Shown here in pieces: positions 34,506 through 44,365 of a stretch of 64,000 nt of DNA. The DNA comes from Acidimicrobiales bacterium (lineage in GTDB: Bacteria; Actinomycetota; Acidimicrobiia; Acidimicrobiales; Poriferisodalaceae): NCBI GenBank assembly GCA_041394185.1, contig JAWKIQ010000004.1, positions 124,001 to 188,000 on the forward strand, written 5' to 3'. The notes beneath the pieces are model-generated. The model was not told the DNA's origin and searched no databases. It saw nothing but the letters and a program-made list of their open reading frames with translations. The position numbers and the translations under genes are program-made. Each line of letters opens with the position of its first letter. Within the stretch, counting starts at the first letter, position 1.

Positions 34506-36598
34506 GTGAGCAAGACCGCACCAACAAGCGAGACCTTCCCGCGCCAGCACGCCCGCACCCGCCGCTTCACCCTCGGAGCACCGCGCAGCTTCGACGTCAG
34601 TTCCGACGGTCGCCGAGTGTTCTTCTGTCGTTCCAAGGGCGGCGACGACCCTCAGACCTGTCTGTGGGTGCTCGACGCAGCCACCGGTCAGCAGACCCTG
34701 CTGGTCGACCCGGGCTCGCTCGACATCGACGATTCGAACCTCACCGCAGCCGAACGCGCCAGGCGCGAGCGCCGCGAGCAGGCCGGGGAGTGGTGGCCTA
34801 CACGCTCGATCAGGCGGGGCAGAAGGCCTCGTTCGTGCTGGGAGGCGTGCCCTTCGTCGCCGACGCGACCACCGGCGCTGTCGACGGGCTGGAGATAGAG
34901 GGCTCGGCCTTTGATGCCCGCATCTCACCCGACGGGTCGGTCGTGGCCTATGTCGACGGCCCGGCGCTGAGGGTGGTCGGCGCCGAGCGGAGCGACGCCC
35001 TGGTCGTGGGCGAAGACCAACCGACGGTGTCGTGGGGCAGCGCCGAGTTCGTAGCGGGCGAGGAGATGGGCCGCACCCGTGGGTTCTGGTGGGCGCCCGA
35101 CAGCTTGCATCTGGTTGCGACGCGCGTCGACCTGGCGCCCGTCGACACCTGGCACCTCGCCGACCCGACCAACCCCGGCGTCGAACCGCGCTCCATGCCC
35201 TACCCGGCCGCCGGCACCGCCAACGCCGAGGTGACGCTGGCCGTATTCGATCTCGACGGAGGTCGGGTCGACGTCGACCTGACCCTGGCGGGCGACGGGT
35301 CGCCGTGGGAGTACCTGGCCGACGTGGTGTGGAATCAGCACGGTCTGTTCGCTGTGGTGCAGCCGCGCGACCAGCGCCGCACCGTGGTGTTGTCAATCGA
35401 TCCCCAGACGGGTGCGGTGGCCACGGTCGCCGAGATCGAAGACCCGACGTGGGTCGAACTGGTCCCCGGGTCGCCTTCGTGGATCGCCGGAGCGATGGTC
35501 ACCGTCGCAGAGGTCGACGACACCCGCCAGCTCGTGGTCGACGGCCAGGCGGTCAGCGGCACGGGCTTGTGGGTGCGCTCGGTCGTCGGCGAATTCCTGG
35601 GCGGCATCGTGTTCACCGCGTCTGCCGACCCCACCGAAGTGCACGTGTATCGGTGGACCCGGGCGGGCCTCGAGCAGCTCACGGTCGAACCCGGTGTCCA
35701 CTCGGCGCATCTCGGCGGAGCCACGATGGTGGTCACCAGCCGCTCGCTCGAGCGGCCCGGCCTGAAGGTCGAGGTTCGGTCCGGTCCGGCGGTGTACGGC
35801 ATCGCCGATCTGTCCGAGACCCCGGTGCTGAATCCTTCCGTCACGATTCTGCGCGCCGGAACCAGGCAGCTGGCGACAGCGGTGTTGTTCCCCAACGGTG
35901 TCGATCCGGCCGAAGCCGCTGCGCTGCCCGTGCTGCTCGATCCATACGGCGGGCCCCACGCCCAGAGGGTGCAACACAACCATGCCCTCTTCACGACCTC
36001 GCAGTGGTTCGCCGATCAGGGCTTCGTGGTTGTGGTGACCGACGGCAGGGGCACGCCGGGGCGCACCAGTTCGTTCGAACGCGCCGTGTGGGGCGACCTC
36101 GCGGCGCCGGTCCTGGAAGACCAGGTCGATGCGCTCCATGCCGTCGCCGAGCGATACCCGGGCGCACTCGATCTGCAACGTGTCGCCATCAGGGGATGGT
36201 CGTTTGGTGGTTACCTGGCGGCCCTTGCGGTGATGCGCAGGCCCGATGTGTTCCATGCCGCGGTCGCCGGAGCCCCTGTGACCGACTGGCGTCTGTACGA
36301 CACCCACTACACCGAGCGCTACCTGGGCCACCCCGACGCCTATCCCGAGCACTATTCGGGCACCTCGCTGATGGCCGACGCCCACAAGCTGACCCGGCCG
36401 CTGATGCTGATACACGGCCTCGCAGACGACAACGTGGTGTCGGCCCACACGCTGCAGCTCAGCGGTCACCTGCTGGCGGCCGGCCGCCCGCACACGGTGT
36501 TGCCACTGTCTGGTGTGTCACACATGACGCCACAAGAGGTCGTCGCCGAGAACCTGCTGTTGTTGCAGCTCGAGTTCCTCAGAGAAGCACTGCGATGA
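34506..36598 (+). pseudogene. S9 prolyl oligopeptidase/DPP-IV-like peptidase, single-base frameshift
   Basis: The product would be 697 residues but the frame breaks in GGGG at 34785-34788. Adding one G makes REQAG continue as GVVAYTLDQAGQK. The N-terminal WD-like propeller (RFTLGAPRSFDVSSDG) and the alpha/beta-hydrolase domain with GWSFGGY (nucleophile Ser), HGLADDNV (Asp) and SHMT (His) are otherwise intact, and no other lesion is seen. So either a recent mutation or a homopolymer read error is likely. The leaderless start is GTG 34506. If expressed it would be a cytoplasmic serine peptidase. Confidence 0.85.
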
Positions 36599-37100
36599 TC
36601 GCCGAGCTGGCGATCTGCACGGCCGGCTCGTTCGCACCACGCCACACCGTGACGAAGTCGAGGCCGACCGACCTCAGGGTGCCGCGATGTCTGCCCCTCG
36701 ACCGCGTCACCACCGTCACCTCGGCGCGTTCGGCCATCTGATCGATCAGCAGCTCCTGCAGGGTCACGTCGAACGTAGGTCCGCGGTCGCTGGCCAGGTG
36801 AGGCTTGGCGGTACGTACCAACTCGATATCGTCGGTCGCCAGCAACACCAGGCCGTGTCCCTGGGGGTTCGCCAGCACCGCAACGTCGACTCCCACCCCA
36901 CGAAGCCGGCCGTGATGTGTGCCCGACCCGGTGGTCTCGATGGCAACCACCTCTTCGCTTTCGGCCAGGTCGTGCAGGAGCCCGCGCAGGGTGGCGGCTT
37001 CGGCGGCCTGTTCTTCCAGCCAGCGCTGGCGCCTGCGGGCCATGGCGTCTGATCCGGCCCGCATCTCTGCGAGCCAGCGTTCCGGATCGTGGTCTGGCAC
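36579..37100 (-). CDS. Conserved hypothetical protein with two similar beta modules
   Basis: 173 residues. A charged, coiled N-terminus (WLAEMRAGSDAMARRRQRWLEEQAAEAA) precedes two similar segments: HHGRLRGVGVDVAVLANPQGHG and HRGTLRSVGLDFVTVWRGANE. The shared G-x-L-x-x-V-G-x-D-x-V pattern looks like a duplicated Sm/SH3-type strand pair, which is inference. Start GTG 37100 lies 8 nt after TACCCT (37114-37109). Its last 20 bp overlap the S9 peptidase end. The location beside phoH is shared by similar proteins in other actinomycetes as far as I recall. Confidence 0.6.
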   Translation of the reverse strand: MPDHDPERWLAEMRAGSDAMARRRQRWLEEQAAEAATLRGLLHDLAESEEVVAIETTGSGTHHGRLRGVGVDVAVLANPQGHGLVLLATDDIELVRTAKPHLASDRGPTFDVTLQELLIDQMAERAEVTVVTRSRGRHRGTLRSVGLDFVTVWRGANEPAVQIASSAIIAVLL

Positions 37101-37212
37101 GACAACCGAGGGTACGCCACACGACCCGGTTGGCCCGCCTGGGCAACATTTGAGTTCCCTGCCGATCTCGGTGGCACTAGCCTTTGATCAGTTCGCTCGC
37201 AACAGGAGTCGT

Positions 37213-38178
37213 GTGCCAAACCTCGTCAAGATAAGGGTTCCGGGTAACCATCTGATGACGCCGTTGCTCGGCCAGCACGACGAGCTTCTGCAGCTGGTCC
37301 GCGACGCTCATCCGCACGCGTCGATTCATGTTCGCGGCAACGAGATCAGCATCGAGGGCGAGGATGGTGACAGGGCCAGCAGCGTCTTCGAAGAGCTCGT
37401 GCTGCTGCTCGAGCAGGGCAACGGTGTCGACGAAGAGGTCGTCAGGCGCACCATCGACATGGTTCGCGCCGACGAACGTCCTTCGCAGGTGTTCGGCTCG
37501 ACCATTCTTCGCGCCCCCAGCGGGCGCACGGTGCGCCCCAAGAGCGCCGGGCAGAAGGCCTACGCGGAAGCCATCCGGGCCAACATCATCACGTTCGGCA
37601 TCGGCCCGGCGGGCACCGGCAAGACGTGGCTGGCGGTCGCCCTCGCTGTCGAGGCGCTGTTGGCCAAGCAGGTCAAGCGCATCGTGCTGACCCGGCCGGC
37701 GGTCGAGGCGGGCGAGCGTTTGGGCTTTCTCCCCGGTGACCTGATGGCCAAGGTCGACCCGTACCTGAGGCCCCTCTACGACGCCTTGCACGACATGTTC
37801 GACGCCGAAACCGCCGAGAAGTTGTTCGACCGCTCGACCGTAGAGGTCGCCCCGCTGGCCTTCATGCGCGGTCGCACGCTGAACGACAGCTTCATCATTC
37901 TCGACGAGGCCCAGAACACCACACCCGAGCAGATGAAGATGTTTCTCACCCGTGTCGGCTTCGGTTCCAAGGCCGTCGTCACCGGCGACGTCACCCAGAC
38001 CGACGTCCCCGGGGGTCGCAGCGGCTTGCGCGACATCGACAAGATCCTGGGCGAAATCGACGGCATCGGGTTCTGTTATCTGTCGCGCCGCGACATCGTC
38101 AGGCACCGCATCGTGCAAGACATCGTCGATGCCTACGAACGAGACTCGACCCGATCGGCCCAACGGAGCGGCTCGTGA
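37213..38178 (+). CDS. phoH: PhoH-family ATPase
   Basis: 321 residues from GTG 37213, with AGGAG just upstream. An N-terminal KH-like segment (ASIHVRGNEISIEGEDGD) precedes the PhoH ATPase: Walker A GPAGTGKT, FLPGDLMAKVDPYLRPLYD, Walker B FIILDEAQNT and TGDVTQTDVP. PhoH is coupled to YbeY and RNA metabolism in many bacteria. It is the first gene of a four-gene operon (phoH-ybeY-corC-era) linked by 4-bp overlaps, the usual actinomycete order. Confidence 0.93.
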   Translation: MPNLVKIRVPGNHLMTPLLGQHDELLQLVRDAHPHASIHVRGNEISIEGEDGDRASSVFEELVLLLEQGNGVDEEVVRRTIDMVRADERPSQVFGSTILRAPSGRTVRPKSAGQKAYAEAIRANIITFGIGPAGTGKTWLAVALAVEALLAKQVKRIVLTRPAVEAGERLGFLPGDLMAKVDPYLRPLYDALHDMFDAETAEKLFDRSTVEVAPLAFMRGRTLNDSFIILDEAQNTTPEQMKMFLTRVGFGSKAVVTGDVTQTDVPGGRSGLRDIDKILGEIDGIGFCYLSRRDIVRHRIVQDIVDAYERDSTRSAQRSGS

Positions 38179-38771
38179 CGGTCGAGCCACCGAGTTTCAG
38201 GTCTGGGCCCCAGCGTGCAGGGCGCCCTGGATCGCTCGAAGTGTTCGTTGCCGACGAGCAGTCTGAGGTCGACATACCGGTCGACCATTACGGGGCGCTC
38301 AGCCGATATGTGCTCGAAACCGAGGGCGTCACAGGCGATGTCGAGTTCGCACTGTTGTTCGTGGACGAGCCGGTGATGGCAGACCTGAACCAGACCCACA
38401 TGGGCAAATCGGGCCCCACCGACGTGTTGGCGTTCCCCATCGACGACGATCTGGGTCAGGTGGGTCGATCGCCCGACGGCGGCAGCCGCCGCCCGGCTAC
38501 CCGAGACCCGGTGGCCATGCCCGGCCCGCGGTTGTTGGGTGACGTGGTCGTGTGCCCAACCGTCGCATCGTCCAACGCCGCCGGCAACAAGGGGTCCTAT
38601 CCCCACCACGACGGCTCGACCCGGGCCGAGATCGACCTGTTGGTGGTGCATGGCATCTTGCACGTTCTGGGTCACGATCACGCCGAGCCCGGCGAAGAGG
38701 CGGTCATGAAGGCGGCCGAGCGCAGGCTGCTTGACGGCTTCGCCCAGCGCTCCGGCGGTGATAGCCGATGA
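38175..38771 (+). CDS. ybeY: Endoribonuclease YbeY
   Basis: 198 residues. The zinc site HGILHVLGHDH is complete. Residues about 95-125 (VGRSPDGGSRRPATRDPVAM and flanks) form an insertion not found in short YbeY proteins, with LLGDVVVCP continuing the fold after it. It matures 16S rRNA 3' ends and takes part in ribosome quality control. GTG 38175 overlaps the phoH stop (GTGA). Confidence 0.93.
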   Translation: MTVEPPSFRSGPQRAGRPGSLEVFVADEQSEVDIPVDHYGALSRYVLETEGVTGDVEFALLFVDEPVMADLNQTHMGKSGPTDVLAFPIDDDLGQVGRSPDGGSRRPATRDPVAMPGPRLLGDVVVCPTVASSNAAGNKGSYPHHDGSTRAEIDLLVVHGILHVLGHDHAEPGEEAVMKAAERRLLDGFAQRSGGDSR

Positions 38772-40060
38772 ACCTGTTGTTGGTGTCGTTGGCCATCGCA
38801 GCCTTGCTGCTGATCGCGGGGGTCATGCGCCTGATCGAAGTCACCTTCACCCGTCTCAGCCGGGCGCGAGCCGCGGGCCTCGACGAGGTCGACGGTGCCG
38901 AGAATCGCCTTACGGTGCTGGTTGCCGACCGATCACGGGTGGTGGGACCCGCCGCATTGCTGCGACTGTCGTCTCAGGCGGGCATCGTGGCCATGCTGAC
39001 CGTCGTGCTCACCGACCGCATGGGCCCCACCGGTGGTGTTGTAGCCGCGCTGGCGTTTGCGGGCATCGGGTTCGTGCTGGTCGAGTCGACCCCGCACCGG
39101 TGGGCCATCGACAACAACGACCGAGTGGCTCGCGCGCTCGCCAGGCCTGCCGCTGCCCTGGCCGCTTTCCCTCTGCTGGTGGTGTTGTGCCGACCGTTGC
39201 TGGCGGTGGTCAAGCTGCTGGTTCCCAAGTCGGCGCAGATCGACGACCCCGAGGTGGGCGAGGACGAACTGCTGGCGCTGACCGAAGCGGCGGCGGCCAG
39301 CGACGTCATCGACGACGACGAGGCCGAGATCATCGAGTCGATAATCGAGCTGGGCGACACGATCGCACGCGAGGTCATGGTTCCCCGCCCCGACATGGTC
39401 ACGTTGCCGCACGGCTCCACCGTGCGCGACGCGGTTCGCCTGGTGCTCGACCACGGTTTCACCCGGGTGCCCGTGGCCGGCGAGGCCGTCGACGACATAG
39501 CAGGTGTCGTGCTCGCCAAAGACCTCATGCGGGTGCTGCTGTCGGGCCGCATCGACTCGCCTCTGCAAGCCGTCGGTGTGGTGCGTCCGATGAGGTTCGT
39601 TCCCGAGAGCAAGAGGGCCGGCGAGCTCATGCGAGAGATGCAGGCCGAACGTATGCACATGTGCATCGTGGTCGACGAATACGGCGGCATCGCCGGATTG
39701 ATAACCCTCGAAGACATCATCGAAGAACTGGTCGGTGAGATCGTCGACGAATACGACGACGAGGTTCCGCTCATCGAAGAGTTGGGCGACGGCGCATACC
39801 GGGTCAGCGGCAGGGTTCACATCGACGACCTCGCCGACTTCATAGGCGACGACCTGCCAGACGGCGAATGGGACACCGTGGGTGGCCTGATGCTCGATCT
39901 GCTGGGTCGGGTGCCAGAGGAGGGCGACTCCGTCGCATCCAGCGGCCACGTGTTCACGGCCCTCAGGGTGGATCAGCGGCGCATCGACACGGTCGAGGTT
40001 CGCCCCGACCCTGCAACCCAGGTCGAGTCGGGCATGGGCGAGTTCGAGGCGGCGCCGTGA
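38768..40060 (+). CDS. CorC/HlyC-type membrane protein with CBS pair
   Basis: 430 residues: a DUF21/CNNM membrane domain of three to four helices (1-165), a CBS pair (REVMVPRPDMVTLP; VVDEYGGIAGLITLEDIIEELVGEI) and a C-terminal CorC_HlyC domain (YRVSGRVHIDDLADFIG). The family has been linked to Mg2+ or Co2+ efflux. A weak DUF21 sequence is usual in the actinomycete branch. Starts inside ybeY (ATGA) and ends over the start of era (GTGA). Confidence 0.9.
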   Translation: MNLLLVSLAIAALLLIAGVMRLIEVTFTRLSRARAAGLDEVDGAENRLTVLVADRSRVVGPAALLRLSSQAGIVAMLTVVLTDRMGPTGGVVAALAFAGIGFVLVESTPHRWAIDNNDRVARALARPAAALAAFPLLVVLCRPLLAVVKLLVPKSAQIDDPEVGEDELLALTEAAAASDVIDDDEAEIIESIIELGDTIAREVMVPRPDMVTLPHGSTVRDAVRLVLDHGFTRVPVAGEAVDDIAGVVLAKDLMRVLLSGRIDSPLQAVGVVRPMRFVPESKRAGELMREMQAERMHMCIVVDEYGGIAGLITLEDIIEELVGEIVDEYDDEVPLIEELGDGAYRVSGRVHIDDLADFIGDDLPDGEWDTVGGLMLDLLGRVPEEGDSVASSGHVFTALRVDQRRIDTVEVRPDPATQVESGMGEFEAAP

Positions 40061-40923
40061 GATCAGGATTCGTGGCCCTGGTCGGCAGGCCCAACGCCGG
40101 CAAGTCGACCTTGCTCAACAAGATCCTGGGTCAAAAGGTCAGCATTGTCTCCAACAAACCCCAGACCACCCGCATTCGGGTGATGGGGGTTCTGCATCGC
40201 CCCGACGCCCAGCTGGTGTTCGTCGACACACCCGGCATACACAAGCCGGTCAGCGCTCTGGGCGAACACCTCAACCAGACCGCGGGTGGTGCCCTCGACG
40301 ATGTCGACGCATCGGTGCTGGTGGTCGACGGTATGGCCCCGTTCGGCAAGGGCGACCGTTACGTCGCCGACAAGCTGCCCGATGGGTTCATCGTCGTCAT
40401 CACCAAGGTCGACCGGGCGTCGCGCCAGCAGGTCGTCGATCAGCTGACGGCCACCTCGGGTTTGCCGGCATCCGAGTGGTTTCCGGTGTCGGGGCGCACG
40501 GGTGAAGGTGTTGACGCACTGGTCGAACATCTCGTCGGACGCATGCCAGAGGGCCCTCAGTACTTCCCCGAAGACATGGTCACCGACGTGCCCGAGGCCT
40601 TCCATGTCGCCGAACTGGTTCGCGAGCAGCTCATGCGCCGCTTCCGCGCCGAGCTTCCGTACTCGATCGCAACGCGGGTCGTCGAGTGGGATTGGCCCCA
40701 CATCCGCTGCGAGATCCTGGTAGAGCGCGACAGTCAGAAGGGAATGGTCATCGGCAAGGGTGGCCAGGTGCTGAAAGAGGTCGGCATCGCCGTTCGCGAA
40801 CAGCTGCCAGAGGGCGCATTCATCGAGCTGGCCGTGCGGGTCGAGAAAGACTGGCAGCGGCGTGCCGACATGGTCGGGCGCCTGCTGGACCCCAGCCAGG
40901 GCCTGTTCGACGACGACTTCTAG
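40057..40923 (+). CDS. era: GTPase Era
   Basis: 288 residues from GTG 40057. G1 GRPNAGKST, G2 TTRIRVMG, G3 DTPGIHKP, G4 TKVD and a C-terminal KH domain (GMVIGKGGQVLKEVGIAVREQL) are all present. It binds 16S rRNA 3' end and is needed in 30S assembly, consistent with ybeY in the same operon. Its TAG stop and the TAG of the convergent acyltransferase-like gene share the palindrome CTAG (40920-40923). Confidence 0.96.
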   Translation: MRSGFVALVGRPNAGKSTLLNKILGQKVSIVSNKPQTTRIRVMGVLHRPDAQLVFVDTPGIHKPVSALGEHLNQTAGGALDDVDASVLVVDGMAPFGKGDRYVADKLPDGFIVVITKVDRASRQQVVDQLTATSGLPASEWFPVSGRTGEGVDALVEHLVGRMPEGPQYFPEDMVTDVPEAFHVAELVREQLMRRFRAELPYSIATRVVEWDWPHIRCEILVERDSQKGMVIGKGGQVLKEVGIAVREQLPEGAFIELAVRVEKDWQRRADMVGRLLDPSQGLFDDDF

Positions 40924-41615
40924 GCCGAGTGGCTCGAGTACTCGGGTGCGTTCAACACCCGAGGGGCGAGCAGCGCGACCATCACCGAGCACCACAGGGT
41001 CAGCTCGGGGCCGTGCAGCACACCCCATGCCGGGTCGAGCTCCCACACCCAGCCGGCCCACGACCAGGTGAGCCCGACGACCAGACCCGTGGCTATTGCA
41101 GGGCCCCGTTGGCGCACGATTGCCAGGGCCAGCAGATAGCCGCCGACGCTGGTGACGAACACCCAGGGGGCGAACCACACCGCCAACCCCATGGCGGGCG
41201 GCACGCCTGTGCCCCCTCTAAACCGGTTCCAAACCGGGGCTATGTGACCGAACACGGCTGCGGCACCAAACCACAGCGCGGTCGAGTCCCAAACCGCCAG
41301 CGCCTGGTTCGAGTGCAGAGCTATGGCCGACGAGCTCTCGAACACCCCGCGTCCCCCCGGTGCGATGGTTTGTATCCACCACTGCACGGCCACCGCTGCC
41401 AGCAGGGGAGTGGCCGCCTCGGCCAGCACGGCGGGTATCTCGTCGTCACGACCGTGGGCCCGCCTGGCGTTCAACACACGATCGAGGGTGAAGTCGCGCT
41501 TCAGCTGCATCCGTCTGTACAGGATCCGCCACGGAATGGTGCCCACCAGATAGCCCAGGCCCACCAGCGGCCCGGCCACCATCGCGACGGTGCGAACCGT
41601 CACCGCCCCGATCAT
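40920..41615 (-). CDS. PlsY-like membrane protein
   Basis: 231 residues with several membrane helices. PlsY-type motifs: GYLVGTIPWRILYRR near the N-terminus and GHIAPVWNRFRGGTGVPPAMG in the middle. In true PlsY, which acylates glycerol-3-phosphate, the second motif reads GGKG-V-A-x-G; here the lysine is T. The N-terminal stretch after motif 1 also differs from PlsY. It may be a divergent acyltransferase or a member of a related, uncharacterised family. ATG 41615 overlaps the helicase stop (ATGA), so it follows the helicase in an operon. Confidence 0.68.
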   Translation of the reverse strand: MIGAVTVRTVAMVAGPLVGLGYLVGTIPWRILYRRMQLKRDFTLDRVLNARRAHGRDDEIPAVLAEAATPLLAAVAVQWWIQTIAPGGRGVFESSSAIALHSNQALAVWDSTALWFGAAAVFGHIAPVWNRFRGGTGVPPAMGLAVWFAPWVFVTSVGGYLLALAIVRQRGPAIATGLVVGLTWSWAGWVWELDPAWGVLHGPELTLWCSVMVALLAPRVLNAPEYSSHSA

Positions 41616-43543
41616 CGGGGCTGATCCAACGAGCGCAGGAACTCGACCACATCCGACCGATGGCGGGTGCGTTTCATGGGCGGCAGTGCTTTGACAAGGT
41701 CCCACCGATAGCGGGCGGTGCCGAGCCGCTGGTCGAGAACCGCCACAACACCGCGGTCGTTGGCCGTGCGGATCAGGCGCCCGGCGCCCTGGGCCAGCAT
41801 GGTGGCGGTGCGCGGCAGGTCGATGGTGCCAAAGGCCGCGGGGCCCGCCTTCTCGCGACGCGCCTCCAACAGCGGGTCGTCGGGTCGGGGGAACGGCAAC
41901 CGGTCGATGGCCACCAGGCGCAGAGCGGCGCCAGGGATGTCGACGCCTTGCCAAAAGCCCATGGTGGCGCACAACACCGAGGTTTCGTCTGCCATGAACT
42001 CGCGCACCAGCGCGGGTTTGGGCAGGTCGCGTTGTGTCATCACGCGATACTCGACCTCGTCTGCAAGGCGGGCGGCGACGTGGTCCATCGCCTTCCAGCT
42101 GGTGAACAGCGCCAGCGTGCGGCCTCCGGCAGCCTCGATCAGGGTCACCAGTTCGTCGGAGATTGCGTCGAGCCAGTTCGGAGCCGTCGGCCGTGGCAGG
42201 TCCATCGCGCAATACAGCATGCTCTGGTGCTCGTAGTCGAAAGGGCTGCCCACATCGATGCGGTCGAAGCTGTCGGGCTCCAGCCCCAGCCGCGTGTCGA
42301 GCTCGTTGTCGAGGGTGGCGCTCGTCAGTATCACCGTGGGCGGTTTGGGAGGCTCGCGGTCGTCTTGTCGTTCTGGGGGCTCGGGGTTCCACAGGGTGGT
42401 GTCGAGGAACTCTGCGACGTCGATGGGGGCCAGGCGCAGGCTCGGGTTGTGGCCTGGCCCTTCGATCCAGGCCACGTGGGTCTTGGGGAGGTTGCGGATC
42501 ATGTCGAGGTCGGCGACGAAGTGGCCTCCCTGAATCAGGATGCGTTCGCGCGCCGCCTTGTGTTGGTCGTCCTTGTTCGACCGAGCGGCCTGAATCACCT
42601 GGTTGGCCGTCTCGAACGCCACGTTGAGTTGGTTCATCAGGTCGTCGTCGATGCTGCGGAGCCGGTCGCCGACCCTGGTGCCCAGAAGGTCGGCCAGCTT
42701 GCCGCCCAGGTCTGCGAGCTTCCTGGACAGGTCGTCACCCACGACGGCTCGCGAGTTGCGGGCCAACGAGGCAAAGCGACCAGCGCCGAAGTCGAGGCCG
42801 GCGGCCGACGACAACACGTCCTCGAACTGGTGGGCCTCGTCGATCACGACCACATCGTGAGCGGGCAGGATGTAGCCGCCGCTTGCCAGGTTCAGGCCGT
42901 AGAGGTGCAGGTTCACCACGATGACGCTCGACGCGTGGGCGGCTTCGCGGGCTCGTTCGCTGAAGCAGTCGTCGCCCCGGGGGCACTTCGACTTGCCCGG
43001 GCACTCCATAGGGCCCACCGACACGGCGCTCCAGACGCGGGGCAGGGGCTCGAAGTCGAGTTCGGCGCGGTCGCCCGTCGTGGTCTCGTTCGACCATTTG
43101 ACGATGCGTCTTATCTGCAGCCCGGAGCCGCCGGCGGCGCGTCCGTCGTCCAGTTCTAGCTGCTCGCCGTCGCGCTCCATCTCGTCGAGGCGCTGCTTGC
43201 ACAGATAGTTCGAACGGCCCTTCAAAACCGACCACACCAGCGGTTCGTCCATGTGTTCGGACAAGAACGGCAGGTCCTTGCCCGCAAGCTGGTCTTGTAG
43301 GGCCTTGGTGGCGGTGGCCACCACGACCTTCTTGCCGCTGCGGATGGCCGGTACCAGGTACGCCAGCGATTTGCCGGTGCCGGTGCCTGCTTGTGCGATC
43401 AGATGGCGTTGCGACTCGATGGCTCGGGAAACGGCGACGGTCATGTTGCGCTGGCCGTCGCGAACCTCGCCTGCGGCCAGGTTGGAGACGACCAGTTCGA
43501 GCGCTTCGGCAGCGTCCGTTGTCAGCTCGTCGGTCATCTCCAC
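41612..43543 (-). CDS. DinG/XPD-like Fe-S DNA helicase
   Basis: 643 residues from GTG 43543. Motifs: Walker A GTGTGKS (residues about 46-52), an Fe-S cysteine set (YLCKQ, ECPGKSKCPRGDDCF), DEAH box VVIDEAHQFEDV, and late motif VI QGAGRLIRTANDRGVV. It should be an ATP-driven 5'-3' helicase that resolves DNA or R-loop structures. TAGCGT (43556-43551) is exactly 7 nt before the GTG. The start of the PlsY-like gene overlaps its stop. Confidence 0.92.
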   Translation of the reverse strand: MEMTDELTTDAAEALELVVSNLAAGEVRDGQRNMTVAVSRAIESQRHLIAQAGTGTGKSLAYLVPAIRSGKKVVVATATKALQDQLAGKDLPFLSEHMDEPLVWSVLKGRSNYLCKQRLDEMERDGEQLELDDGRAAGGSGLQIRRIVKWSNETTTGDRAELDFEPLPRVWSAVSVGPMECPGKSKCPRGDDCFSERAREAAHASSVIVVNLHLYGLNLASGGYILPAHDVVVIDEAHQFEDVLSSAAGLDFGAGRFASLARNSRAVVGDDLSRKLADLGGKLADLLGTRVGDRLRSIDDDLMNQLNVAFETANQVIQAARSNKDDQHKAARERILIQGGHFVADLDMIRNLPKTHVAWIEGPGHNPSLRLAPIDVAEFLDTTLWNPEPPERQDDREPPKPPTVILTSATLDNELDTRLGLEPDSFDRIDVGSPFDYEHQSMLYCAMDLPRPTAPNWLDAISDELVTLIEAAGGRTLALFTSWKAMDHVAARLADEVEYRVMTQRDLPKPALVREFMADETSVLCATMGFWQGVDIPGAALRLVAIDRLPFPRPDDPLLEARREKAGPAAFGTIDLPRTATMLAQGAGRLIRTANDRGVVAVLDQRLGTARYRWDLVKALPPMKRTRHRSDVVEFLRSLDQPR

Positions 43544-43550
43544 CGTAGGC

Positions 43551-43620
43551 ACGCTAGCCGCGCGACCGAACGCCCAAGCGTTGCGACCATCCCGTCGACG
43601 GCGCCGCGATCCGGTAGCGT
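43551..43620. promoter_or_regulatory. Divergent leaderless promoters: helicase and uppS
   Basis: Minus: TAGCGT at 43556-43551, 7 nt before GTG 43543. Plus: TAGCGT at 43615-43620, 8 nt before ATG 43629. The same hexamer is used on both strands. Confidence 0.55.
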
Positions 43621-43628
43621 CGCAGCTG

Positions 43629-44351
43629 ATGGATCTCTCCGGTGTCGACCTAGACCGTGTGCCCCGCCACGTTGCCGCCGTCATGGATGGCAACGGCCGG
43701 TGGGCCACCCGTCAGGGTCTCAAACGAACCGACGGCCACGCTGCGGGCGAGCACGCCCTCTGGGACACCGTCTATGGCGCACTCGACCTGGGTGTCGAGT
43801 GGCTGACGGTGTACGCGTTCTCGACCGAGAACTGGAAGCGCAGCGCCGACGAGGTTCGTTTCCTCATGAACTTCAACCAGAAGCTGCTGATCGAACGGTC
43901 AGAAGAGCTGAACGATCTGGGCGTGCGTATCCGCTTTGCCGGGCGGCGCAACTGGCGGGTTCCCAAACGCCTCATCAAGCGCCAGGACGAGTCGATCGAG
44001 CTCACCAAGAACAACCGTCGCATGACCCTGACGATGGCGTTCAACTATGGCGGTCGGGCCGAGATCATCGACGCGATGAAGGCGATGATGGCCGACGGGG
44101 TGTCGCCAGACGATGTCAGCGAAAAGAAGCTGCGCCAGTACTTCTACGACCCCGAGATGCCCGACGTAGATCTGATGATCCGCACGTCGGGCGAGTTCCG
44201 CATCTCCAACTTCTTGCTGTGGGAGATCGCATACAGCGAGCTGGTCTTCACCGACACCCTGTGGCCCGACTTTCGGCGCGAGAACCTGCGCGACGCAATC
44301 ATCGAGTTCCAGCGGCGCGAACGTCGCTTCGGCGGCGTCAACGAGGACTGA
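43629..44351 (+). CDS. uppS: Isoprenyl transferase (cis-prenyl, UppS type)
   Basis: 240 residues. The catalytic segment is VAAVMDGNGRWATRQGLKRTDGHAAG (Asp of MDGNGRW), with ENWKRSADEVRFLM, FNYGGRAEI and the IPP-binding RTSGEFRISNFLLWEIAYSELVF. It makes the long polyprenyl carrier for cell-wall synthesis. It lies upstream of recO with a 14-bp gap. Leaderless start. Confidence 0.95.
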   Translation: MDLSGVDLDRVPRHVAAVMDGNGRWATRQGLKRTDGHAAGEHALWDTVYGALDLGVEWLTVYAFSTENWKRSADEVRFLMNFNQKLLIERSEELNDLGVRIRFAGRRNWRVPKRLIKRQDESIELTKNNRRMTLTMAFNYGGRAEIIDAMKAMMADGVSPDDVSEKKLRQYFYDPEMPDVDLMIRTSGEFRISNFLLWEIAYSELVFTDTLWPDFRRENLRDAIIEFQRRERRFGGVNED

Positions 44352-44365
44352 CCGGGTCGGGCGGC

